This document shows positions 23,400 through 32,800 of a DNA stretch of 64,000 bases, in pieces; position 1 is the first letter of the stretch; each line of letters begins with the position of its first letter. The notes below the pieces were generated by a model that ran no database searches, was not told the DNA's origin, and saw only the letters and a list, made by a program, of their open reading frames with translations. This DNA comes from Macrophomina tecta (Eukaryota; Ascomycota; Dothideomycetes; Botryosphaeriales; Botryosphaeriaceae), in assembly GCA_024180945.1 (NCBI GenBank), contig JAKSGN010000035.1:2914001-2978000 (forward strand), read 5' to 3'. A program made the translations under genes and the position numbers.

Positions 23400-24980
23400 C
23401 GCAGAACACACTACCTCGGAACGTTGTACCTCGACTTACAACTCCTCCAATTGACCCGATTCGCCTCATTAAGCGGCTTGTACCTTGGATCCTCGAGATC
23501 CTTCCCCTTATCAGCAAATATAACAGGGAAGGTGCCGGCCATGTAGTCAAAAAAAAAAAAAACAAAACAAAACAAGATTGGCAACGACTGAGTTAGCTGC
23601 AGGCAAAAGAAGCAATAAATAAGCAGAGGAGTAGTTGAAATTCCCGGTCAGAAGTAACGTTATGAGAGAAGTTATGAGAGGAGAGATGATGGTTAAACGC
23701 TGGCTCACCATAATACCAAAAAGCTCTCTCTTCCAAGCACGCGCTTGGCGCGACTGGCATTATCACACCATCTACAGGCCTGCCTGACCGCGTCCTCGCT
23801 TTCGTGCTCTCCCAGTACCTATGGTGTTCGGCACCGTGCTCGTCTCTGGGCTCGCATAAGCACCAGAAATTCGTGCTGGAAGAGGGCATCGATGGCTCTT
23901 GTTCATCCTCGCCATAGTACCATTCACGAACCTCAGAGATGAGCGGATCGGCACTTTCGTCAGTTGGCGGACGGACGATCTGGCCGGCAGTGGAACTGAA
24001 TACTTGGAAGAGGATATTCGTGGCTGTTGCACGAGGGGGAGCGTACTAGTCAATGACCTGTATATTCCTCTCCCGTAAGCTCCCAATCTTGGTCACCATT
24101 GTCGATTGCCGATTAGCAATGGATAAGATAAGTGAAAACAACCTCGTACCCACGTTTCTCCAGCGCCTGGACGACTACATCCACCGCTCTCCTCACGGCA
24201 TGACTTTGCCGCCACGCCTTACGACGCCAAAAACAAGTTTCCCGTCACTTTAACCATCCCGGCAGATCCGACCACGCATACTCCGCCACGGCATGTCAGT
24301 GATGTCAAAAGAGTGCTCACAGCAATTCACATCAATAATTCATCTCGTCGCCATGAGTAAGCTCTCCAAATCCGCAGCCATAGGCCCCACCACGCTCTGC
24401 ACGACAGGCAGCCCAGGCAAGCCGGTAGCTAGATGATCACCGGAAAGCTCTCCATAGGACGGCCTCAGACGAAACAAACCATTGAAAGCAGCGGGAATGC
24501 GAACCAAGCCTGCGATATCGGAGCACCAGCCGAGCGGGGAACCCCTGAGGGCGACAAGTGCATCCTCTCCACCAGAAGCACCTCCTGCAGAAAAGAGGCG
24601 GTTGCATGAGCTGATAGTGTCGCCGATGATATTGTTGTTAGTCTCGCCCATGAGCATACGCATGGGGACGTTGGCCTTGGCGAAGAGAATTGGGCCGCTA
24701 GGGCGGAGCTTCTTCACAAGAGTGCCTTCATTTCTAGCAGTTTTGCGCTGGTTGAGCTAGCTGAAATAGCCCCAGGCACTGTCAGCGCCTTCAACGTTGA
24801 AACGGTCTTTGAGGGTAATGGGAAGGCCGTGAATGGGACCGAATGGGCGGCTAGTGGTGCGCACATGCTGGTCCAGCTCAGCGGCTCTACTGCAGGCAGC
24901 AGCAAAGGAAATCCCGGATGGACAGTTGGTTTTCAAGGTGTGAGCTGCCAGTGAGATGGAGCGCATGTTGAAAGGCACGG
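23400..24980 (-). pseudogene. Amidase-family (GatA-like) relic
   Basis: Decayed amidase-signature hydrolase. From right to left on the minus strand: RAAELDQHVRTTSRPFGP and IHGLPITLKDRFNVEGADS (about 24770-24930), then SAGGASGGEDALVALRGS (the glycine/serine-rich amidase signature) followed by IRIPAAFNGL-like residues (about 24480-24600), then RYWESTKARTRSGRPVDG and IMPVAPSACLEE (about 23720-23830), and finally FADKGKDLEDPRYKPLNE (about 23470-23540). The pieces are split by stops and frame changes. The catalytic Ser-cisSer-Lys set cannot be assembled, since the second serine block carries substitutions. It is adjacent and co-oriented to the PLP enzyme at 25061. Fungal amidases of this group are often acetamidase-like; the substrate is unknown. 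Confidence 0.8.
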
Positions 24981-25060
24981 TCTAATCAGTGGGCGAGGGA
25001 AGCCCGGTAACCTTCGGAATTGAATTGCATTGGGGTTGATGCATGGGGGAAAATGCCTTG

Positions 25061-26551
25061 CTACCACCCGTATGCTCTCACCCACACGTCCGTGATCTTT
25101 GTGCCGGCCAGCCGATCGTCTGAGTCCACCACAAGGTACCAGCTGTACAATGCTCCCGTAACGCATGCATGGTTCGGGAATATGCGAACCGTCTGGCCAA
25201 TCACCAAAGGGATGGGCAACAAGCTCTCCTGCCCCCCTTCGCCGGCCCAATCTTCCCAGGAGACAATTGCGTGCTCCTGGCTAATCCTTTCAACAATCAA
25301 TCGGCGACTTGGTTCTTCAGCTGCCGGTGAAGCATACGCGCTGCGACTGACGACACCCCAGCCCTTATAAGATGGGCAAGGCTCCCTCCCCAGCCCCAAC
25401 GTGCCGACAGCGACCAGCGCCTCCGGCTTCTCCCTCTCGCCCCCGTTATACACGCTGCACACTTCGGCCACCACCGAGAGCGCCACCTCCTCTTCTGGCC
25501 CTCCAAGGCCCGTCCGCGCATTGGTGGCGAGCTGCTGCATATCCATTACCGAGTAGACACCCGCATGAAGCTCCAGCCGCGTCCGCAAACCCCCAGGCAA
25601 CCCCGTACTCACCTCCCTCAACGCCGCCCTGAGCACCTCCGACCCCAGCGCCCCCTCTCTCCGCGCAAAATTCTCAATCGAAGCCACCTGCGGGGACGCG
25701 CCCACGCTAACGGTAATCTCCCTATCTCCACGGCCTGCGAAGACCGACTCATGCGCCTTCAACGCCTCCAAACACCCCTCAATCTCCGCGGCCAGACTCC
25801 GCATCGCCGCCTCCGCTGTCGAGTCCGCATAGCTCAGACTGCTATGCGAATACAGGCCCACCAGCTCCGCCTGGCCCGCCCTCTCCAGCTCGACCACCCG
25901 CTCCAGCATCCCGCCCCGGTTCAGCGCGCTCGCCGGCACCCCCGCGCGGTGATAGCCCGTGTCTACTTTGAGGTACACGCCCGCGGGGAACCCGGCGATG
26001 TCGGAGAAGTGCGCCAGCGCGTCGAGCTGGGACGGGTGGTCGACGATGACGAGCACACTGGAGGCGCGGCCGAGCTGGCGCGCGAGGGCGGCGAGGCGCG
26101 CGGCTTGCGAGGGGGGCAGCGGGATGCCGTAGAGGACGGTGGTGGGGCGGCCGGCGGCGATGTATCCGCTCAAGGTCGGGGTCAGGTGCTCGATTTCGGC
26201 GAGCGTGGAGGCGATGAAATGAGCTGGGGCGCTTGGGGATTCGCCGGCTTGGAGACGGGCGAGTTGGGTTGTCTGAGGCGTTGCGTCAGCGGCGGGGCTT
26301 TTGTGGAGTGGTTGAAGGGCGGTGTTTTCTTCTGGTTCGCGCAGTATCATAAAACCGACCTTGTGCGTTTTGACGTGCGCACGGAATCCCACGCCAAGAG
26401 CACGCACGGCGTCGAGCATAGACCCGCAGTGTCGACGCGCGATGGCTACGTCAAGGATGGCTGCGGGTTTGGGGACACCGCTGATATCTTTTCCGACGTA
26501 GAATTGGCGGAGGTCTTCAATGGGAGGCGTGAGCGGTTGGGGGATTGACAT
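25061..26551 (-). CDS. D-threonine aldolase / D-serine dehydratase-like PLP enzyme
   Basis: Fold-type III PLP enzyme with an alanine-racemase-like N-terminal barrel and the metal-binding C-terminal domain of D-serine dehydratase (DSD1) and D-threonine aldolase. It should cleave or dehydrate a D-hydroxy-amino acid. The start at 26551 (MSIPQPLTPPIEDL) is preferred; the frame is open further upstream without family residues. The PLP lysine lies in RAHVKTHK. An 87-bp intron at 26273-26359 follows directly (HVKTHK joined to TTQLARLQAG). It is a multiple of three without a stop, so retention would still give an open frame. Later motifs are YLKVDTGYHRAGV, LYSHSSLSY, ELHAGVYSVMD and PNHACVTGA (His/Cys zinc ligands). 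About 467 aa, no lesion. Confidence 0.88.
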   Translation of the reverse strand: MSIPQPLTPPIEDLRQFYVGKDISGVPKPAAILDVAIARRHCGSMLDAVRALGVGFRAHVKTHKVGFMILREPEENTALQPLHKSPAADATPQTTQLARLQAGESPSAPAHFIASTLAEIEHLTPTLSGYIAAGRPTTVLYGIPLPPSQAARLAALARQLGRASSVLVIVDHPSQLDALAHFSDIAGFPAGVYLKVDTGYHRAGVPASALNRGGMLERVVELERAGQAELVGLYSHSSLSYADSTAEAAMRSLAAEIEGCLEALKAHESVFAGRGDREITVSVGASPQVASIENFARREGALGSEVLRAALREVSTGLPGGLRTRLELHAGVYSVMDMQQLATNARTGLGGPEEEVALSVVAEVCSVYNGGEREKPEALVAVGTLGLGREPCPSYKGWGVVSRSAYASPAAEEPSRRLIVERISQEHAIVSWEDWAGEGGQESLLPIPLVIGQTVRIFPNHACVTGALYSWYLVVDSDDRLAGTKITDVWVRAYGW

Positions 26552-27410
26552 GATGTTTCCGGGTAGGATGAGCGCGGATGCAGCAGGGATCGAGAATGCG
26601 CAATGGGCCGGGAAGTGTGATTTTTCAAGAGTGCGAACTGCCTTACATATGGAATTTCGAACGAGCATCTGATTTGAGTAACTGGTCATCTGTAGGGCGC
26701 ACGTCGTATCATCGGCTAATATATCTACCCTCCGCTTTAGTCGATCTCGGCTAATCTTTTTACCTGCTCATATGTCAATACCAAGGGGCAGGAAGCCGGG
26801 GAAAAGTCGGGGAAGGAAGTGAGGTTATACTCTAAGACGTATTTTGAAGGAGACAACAAAAATGTGGGAGGGAAGAAAGGTAGATAGTCTAAATAGATTC
26901 CACTAATAATAAGACTCCGCACTAAAACAAATCAAATCGTGAGCAAATTGGTGGGTGAGTTAGCAGGGCGCCTAAAGAGAATAGTATTCTTAGGTGCGAA
27001 TCCTTGGTGATGAGGATTCGGCACTACGTCATTCCATAACTTACGCGATAAGCAGGTGAACAGCATCCTGGTAGCGGCCAGGGCCTATTGCCGTGGCAAA
27101 TACCTAGTTGCTTCTCTTATTCTACTGTGTAGAATCTTCCGCGGTGCGCTGTGCAACACCGAGGGCTCGTGTAAGGCGGTGAGCTTAACCATTCTCACAA
27201 GATTTAACAGGGGTAATCACGAATTGCATCAGTGTGTATACATTCTCCGTGGAATTTGCTGGCATTGATGTTGTCGTGTGATAAGCTAGCGCGATGCCTG
27301 GCCCCGCATAAGGTGACCTTGGCCAGCGCTGTACTCGTATACAGGTAGCCCGAGGCGCGAGGGATTGCGATGAGTAAGGAGGCTTATTGAGAAGCGACCA
27401 TCGGCTAGGA
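26552..27410. other. Intergenic region, no gene recognised
   Basis: 860 bp between two minus-strand genes: promoter of the PLP enzyme on the left, 3' flank of the BVMO on the right. Only short frames without resemblance to known families. Confidence 0.45.
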
Positions 27411-29297
27411 TTAAGCACTCACCTGAATCCCATCCAGGTTACCGCTTGCTCTATAGGCCTCCGTCACTTTTCCATAGTTGTTCAGGCCTCCCCCCCAGAC
27501 AGCCATTCGAGATTCCTTGTTTTGCTCCTCCGGCGTCTTCTTTTTTGTGAGCTCTCCCTCTTTAGTTAGGTAGCCTGGGGTACATGTATCCCAAATTGCA
27601 AACCAGCCAGCTCTTTTAGCCACCTCCGTGCACCACGCGTCCTCTGCTTCCTTCTTTACCTCCACTACTGTTTTCCCTGAGCCTCCTGTTCTGCGCATCG
27701 CTTCCTTGACTATATACGCGCAATGCGTAGCGGCTAAGTCCAAGGAGTAGGTCAAGTTTGACGCCACCGTTGCGTTTGCCGGGGTGTAGAAGAATAGGTT
27801 CGGGAAACCGTTTGTTGCGACGCCGTGCAGGCTCCCAAAGCTGCCGCGTTTCCACTTCTCATCCAAGGAGATGCCGTTTCGACCGATGAGAGACATTCTG
27901 CCCCCCGCCGCAGGGCTCTGTGAAGCTCCGGCGGTTGCAAACCCAGTTCCCAGGACTAGAATGTCAATATCGTATTGTTTACCGTTTGCGACAATCCCAC
28001 TAGACGTATATCTTTCCACCCTTTTGCCGTCCGTGTCAACCAAGGTGACATTGTCTCTATTGAAGGAGGCCAAGTAGTCTTGATGAAAAGTTGGCCGCTT
28101 GCACCACCCGTAATACCAAGGCTTCAATTTTTCGGCGGTTTCCTTGTCCCGAACTTCTTTCTCGATATGCTTCCGCAAATTCTCTCCAGTTGTAGCGTCC
28201 ATGGCCAGCATTTCTGCGACGTGCTCTGTGACTTTGTCGGGCGTGATGATGCCCTTACTCGCGCCGCCGCCGATTCCGGCAAATCCGAACGACATACTCC
28301 AACCATCGTTTACTTTGTCCTCCTCCACGGGCTCTCTCGATGTCACCGCGTTATAGTTCTCCTGCCGCCTCTTTTGCCATCCCGGCCCGTGGGCAACTTC
28401 AGCCCACGTTTCGGCATCGGTGAGCTTCTGAGTCCGGGTGCCAACGTATGAAGGAGTCCGTTGGAACACGTACAAATGCTTCGCCCACTTGACTAGCTGG
28501 GGCACCACCTGCACGGAAGTAGCACCGGTGCCGATAATGCCGACGTTTTTACCAACAAGGTTCGTGAGTTCCGGGTTCTTTTGAGATCCTCCGGTAACGT
28601 TGTAATCCCAGCGGGCTGTGTGGAACACGGCGTGGTTCTTTCGGAAGTCGTCGAAGCCGGGAAGCCTTGGGAGATGAGGGCTATCAACCACGCCTGTGGC
28701 CGCGTAGAGAAACTGCGCCCGGACACTCATTTTCCGCTCTTCTTTGCCGGGTCCCCGGTCCTGGGTCATTTGCACGTGCCACCTTGCATCGGCCTCGCTC
28801 CACCCCAGCGCGTTCACGGTCGTTCCAAATAGCCCTTTTAAGCCCCAGGTGCGTGCAATTCTTTCCGCATGTTCCCGAATCTCTTGTCCGTCGGAGTATC
28901 GATGCTTCGGCATATATCCGGTCTCGTCCAGGAGCGGCAGGTAGATGTATCCTTCTACATCGCACGTTAGGCCAGGATAGCGGTTCCAGTACCAGGTGCC
29001 TCCATATCCTCCAGCTCTGTCCACAAGGACGATGTCGTCGGCGCTGAAACCAGCTTGGATAAGGCGAACTGCGGCGAGAAGGCCGCCGTGCCCAGCACCA
29101 ATGACGAGAAATTTGATTTCGTCGCCGTCTTTCAGAGGCCGATTGAGCTCAAGCTCTTCGTAATTGATCCAGGGGTCTTTGTTTAGGTCCTTGTGCTCAG
29201 TACTGACGTCCACGAACTGCGACATTCCATCAGAACGCATCCGCTTCGAGCGCTCCTCCTCATATTTCCGCTGGAGTTCGTGGGAAATCGTGCTCAT
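27411..29297 (-). CDS. Baeyer-Villiger monooxygenase (flavin, NADPH)
   Basis: Class B flavoprotein monooxygenase converting a ketone to an ester or lactone. Intronless, 628 aa from the ATG at 29297 (MSTISHELQRKYEEERSK). The frame stays open upstream into the LTR at 29373, but that extension is not BVMO-like. Motifs: FAD-binding GAGHGGLLAAVRL, DRAGGYGGTWYWNRYPG, DVEGYIYLPLL, the BVMO fingerprint region FRKNHAVFHTARWDY, and NADPH-binding IGTGATSVQVVPQL. It ends in GNLDGIQVSA. It resembles the cyclopentadecanone/steroid BVMO group. The gypsy element inserted 75 bp upstream, in the same transcriptional direction, must have separated the gene from its original distal promoter. No coding lesion. 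Confidence 0.92.
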   Translation of the reverse strand: MSTISHELQRKYEEERSKRMRSDGMSQFVDVSTEHKDLNKDPWINYEELELNRPLKDGDEIKFLVIGAGHGGLLAAVRLIQAGFSADDIVLVDRAGGYGGTWYWNRYPGLTCDVEGYIYLPLLDETGYMPKHRYSDGQEIREHAERIARTWGLKGLFGTTVNALGWSEADARWHVQMTQDRGPGKEERKMSVRAQFLYAATGVVDSPHLPRLPGFDDFRKNHAVFHTARWDYNVTGGSQKNPELTNLVGKNVGIIGTGATSVQVVPQLVKWAKHLYVFQRTPSYVGTRTQKLTDAETWAEVAHGPGWQKRRQENYNAVTSREPVEEDKVNDGWSMSFGFAGIGGGASKGIITPDKVTEHVAEMLAMDATTGENLRKHIEKEVRDKETAEKLKPWYYGWCKRPTFHQDYLASFNRDNVTLVDTDGKRVERYTSSGIVANGKQYDIDILVLGTGFATAGASQSPAAGGRMSLIGRNGISLDEKWKRGSFGSLHGVATNGFPNLFFYTPANATVASNLTYSLDLAATHCAYIVKEAMRRTGGSGKTVVEVKKEAEDAWCTEVAKRAGWFAIWDTCTPGYLTKEGELTKKKTPEEQNKESRMAVWGGGLNNYGKVTEAYRASGNLDGIQVSA

Positions 29298-29367
29298 TGT
29301 GAATTGCATCAGAATGACAACTAGGAGTGGTTGAAGGAGCTGGTTAATTGAATCTTCTTGGTTGGAA

Positions 29368-29372
29368 ACTGT
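29368..29372. repeat. Gypsy target-site duplication, left copy
   Basis: ACTGT directly abuts the left LTR. The same five bases follow the right LTR at 37041-37045. Five-base duplications are usual for Ty3/gypsy integrases. Confidence 0.9.
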
Positions 29373-29817
29373 TGTAACGAGCGGGCCTCTGCCTCTAAGG
29401 ATCCAAACACCAAAGAGGGAGAAAACCTGTCGAGGGGGTTTTCCTTGAGTGGGTACAAGAAAAGGGTGAGAGCAAGTCGAACACGTGATGAGACTGAGCA
29501 CTGTGTGCGAAGGCCGTGTTACTAACAATGTGCGAATTGCTATTGAAGTTGACCACGAAGGTCAAGGCTATCTAAGGAGTGTGGTTTATATACAAGTAAG
29601 AAAGTGTATACAATCTGTATGCTCAGTGAAGGTGTTGCGCTCAGTGACTGATCGCGACCCTCCTACTGATCGGTTGGGTTGGTCTGCTCAATTTCTTGGC
29701 GAGTGGGTCTGACTGATCGCGGGGTCACGTGACCCTTGGCCCACATTTCTTTGGTTCTGCCCGCCTCTGGTGGGGTTGCTCCCCTCTTCATCAACCCGTG
29801 CAGGCTGCGCCGTAACA
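29373..29817 (-). repeat. 3' LTR of gypsy element
   Basis: 445 bp, beginning TGTAACG and ending CGTAACA on the plus strand. It is identical by eye to 36596-37040. It is the LTR nearest the BVMO and contains the last roughly 51 codons and the stop of pol. Confidence 0.93.
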
Positions 29818-32800
29818 CTATCCCCCCCTTTAAGGATCTTCGGCCCGAAGATTCATCCGTGCTGCCTATTTCACCGTGTTTTTCTGCCTGGGTATTTCTT
29901 TTCTGTAAGTGCATCATGTCCAAGCGGAAGCGGGATACGACTAAAGAGCGCCATCGTTTAGCGGCTCTGGTGGAGGCGGTACCCTTGCCGTCATTGCGTC
30001 CTTGCTTCGATTGTGAGTTGAACGGCACGGTTTGCAAGGTTGCTCCAAACTGTGATCGTTGCGGGGCCTGTATTGCGAAGGGTGCGGCGATGTGTGACGC
30101 AAAGAAGATGTCTCTCTCCGGAGGTAGGTTTCCCTTGTTTGATGATCGGGTCCTGCTAATTGCTTTTAGCCTTATCCCTTCGTCGAGAGCAGGAGAAGTT
30201 GAAGGCCAAGGAGGCCGAGGCTCATGAGAAGTTCGTTGCTTCCTTAGCTGAATTAAATCGTTTGCAGGAGGCGTTGAGTCAACAGCAGAAAGAGCTAGGG
30301 ACCGCGGCTGCTCGGTTAGAGCGGTTGCGTAAGAATCAGCGGTTATTGGAAGAGCGTGGTTACAAGGCTCTTCTTGCCGAGTCCGATAGCTTTGACGCGC
30401 TGGATGAGCATGATCGCCGGGAGGCGGAGGAGCTGATGGCTGCGTTGGCCGAGGACGAGGGATACGCTCCTGACCCTGAGGATTCTGAGGGTCTGTCCGC
30501 GTCAAAACGGCCACGTCACGAGTCGGTGGGGCCTGCTGCGCCGCAGGAGGCTGAGTCTGCCGATTCTGCCGGCGAGCCTGTGGCTGGTGCGCGGACTCCG
30601 CGTTCTCTTGGGCATGCGGATTCTGCCCGTTTGTCGTCGTCCCTGGTGTGGGATGTTGCGGCTCTCGAGGGTCTTCCGTCGTTCTCGTTCGAGGACGGCC
30701 TCGTTTCCGCGGGAGGTCAGGGTTCTGACGATGGAACTCTGTGACAAGGTCTGGGTGTATGTCGTCCTTTGGCACCCACTGGTTGTCTTCATTCCCGTAA
30801 CCTTCCCATTTGACGAGATATTTGAGCTGACGACCGAACCGCTTGCAGTCTAGGATCTTCTCGACTGGGTACTGGTCTTCTTCGGCGTCAGGGTTTTCTG
30901 GTATAATTTCTTCCTGAGTTTCCGGAATGGTGGCGTTTTCTGGTGCTGGCTCGAGCATTGCCACGTGAAAGGTGGAGTTCATCCGTGTGTTAGGCAATTT
31001 GAGTCGATACGTGACTTCTCCGAGTTTTTCTGCAATTTCGAATGGACCGATTTTCTTGAAATCCAATTTGTCGCTCGGTCGCTTTGATTTGATGTTTTTC
31101 GTGAGGAGGTACACTTTATCCCCCTCTTTTAGGTTCGGTGCCGCCTGGTGCCGTCTGTTGTAGTATTTGGACATCATAATTCGTACGTATTCGAGGTCGA
31201 GACTGATGGCTTTGTGCAATCCTCTTAGCTGCTCGGCCTTGAGAACGCCTTTCTGGGCTAGTTTCCTGCTTGGGATGGTTTCTCTGTACGCGTCTGGTTC
31301 AAACCCATAGTTGGCAAAGAACGGGGATACGTTGGTTGACTCTTGTTTGGCGCTGTTATAGGCGAATTGTGCCATGGGTAGCCATGTGGCCCAGTCATCC
31401 TGTGGGTAGTTGATGTAACAGCGAAGATACTGCTCGAGAGTCCGGTTCATCCGTTCCGTCTGACCGTCGGTTTGCGCGTGTGCCGTTGTAGAGAGTTTGT
31501 TCTTTGCTCCAAGCTGGCGCATAAGCGTTTGCCAAAATTCAGATCTCATCAGCTTGTCCCTGTCCGAAACCAATACTTCCGGCATTCCGTGATCCGCGAA
31601 GATGTATCGGAGAAACGTGTGGGCTAGCTGTTCTGCATTTGATGCTTCTAGGTAGGGCAAAAAGCATGCGTACTTCGTGAGTCTGTCGACAAAGACTAGG
31701 ATCGAGTCGAACTTGACTCCTGTGAGCGGATCTCTAGACTCTGGTAGCTTCGTGATGAAGTCTAGCGTGATCCATTGCCATGGTCGTTCTGGTACTTCCA
31801 GGGGTTGTAGGTGTCCGTACGGAGCGTGTGTAGCGGCTTTGCTTCGGATGCAAAGGTCGCATTGCGAAACTATACGCTGGACTGTCTTTCGTAATCCTGG
31901 GAAGTAGAAGTTTTGTGTGATCCTCTCGGTCGTTCTGTCGGTGCCCTGATGTCCATGCGCGGGTGCTACGTGCATGTCTTTGACGAGTGCTTCTCGCAGT
32001 CTTGTCGGGACATAGATTAATCCTTTGAAGAGAAGCGTTCCTTCTCTATCTCGAGCCACACGCGGGTCGTCCTCAAGCGCTAAAAGTTCCTGCGCGAAGG
32101 AGTCCTGAGCGTATGCTTCTCGGATCTTCTGATGCCACGGGTTTGACTCGATGCGAAGCATTGGGAAAGACTGTCTGGCAAGGGTGAGCGATCCATCGCT
32201 TGTCCACTGCAATACTGCAGGTTGCGGCTCGATTCTTCCTTCCATGTAGTCTACCCTTCTGCTGAGCGCGTCAGCGGCGGCGTTGTCTACACCTTTTCTG
32301 TGCGTGATCTTGAAATTGTAGGATGCCAATTCTTGTGACCAGCGAACCTGTCGTCGGTTCAGCTCCTTGGTCGTGGTGAAGCGCGTGAGATTTTGATGGT
32401 CGCAATGCACTATCACCTGTTGGTCGGCTCCTTCCAGGTAGTGTCTCCAGTGTTTGAATGCTGAGACGATGGCCAAGAGCTCCTTGTCATGAGTGTCGTA
32501 GTTGAGCTCTGCCGGGGTGAACTTTCTTGAATAGAACGCGATCGGGTGCCATCTGCCTTCCTCATCAGGCTGGCTGAGACATGCTCCTAGGGCGAATCCT
32601 GACGCATCAGTTTCTACTTCGATTGGTTTGTCGGGATCGTATATCCCCAAGACGGGTGCTTCGCAAAACATCCTCTTCAGCGAATCGAAGGCTTGCTGCT
32701 GATCGTCTCCCCATTGGAAGCCATGCTCCTTCTGAGTGAGTCGCGTTAAAGGTTCCGTGACCTTTGAATAGTTCCAGATGAATTTTCTGTAGAAGTTGGC

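Noticed and set aside
25565..26548. 327-codon plus-strand frame opposite the PLP enzyme
   Set aside because: Shadow of a GC-rich coding region; no family resemblance.
29298..29528. 77-codon N-terminal extension of the BVMO into the LTR
   Set aside because: Encoded largely by the inserted LTR, so it cannot be ancestral; family similarity begins after the ATG at 29297.
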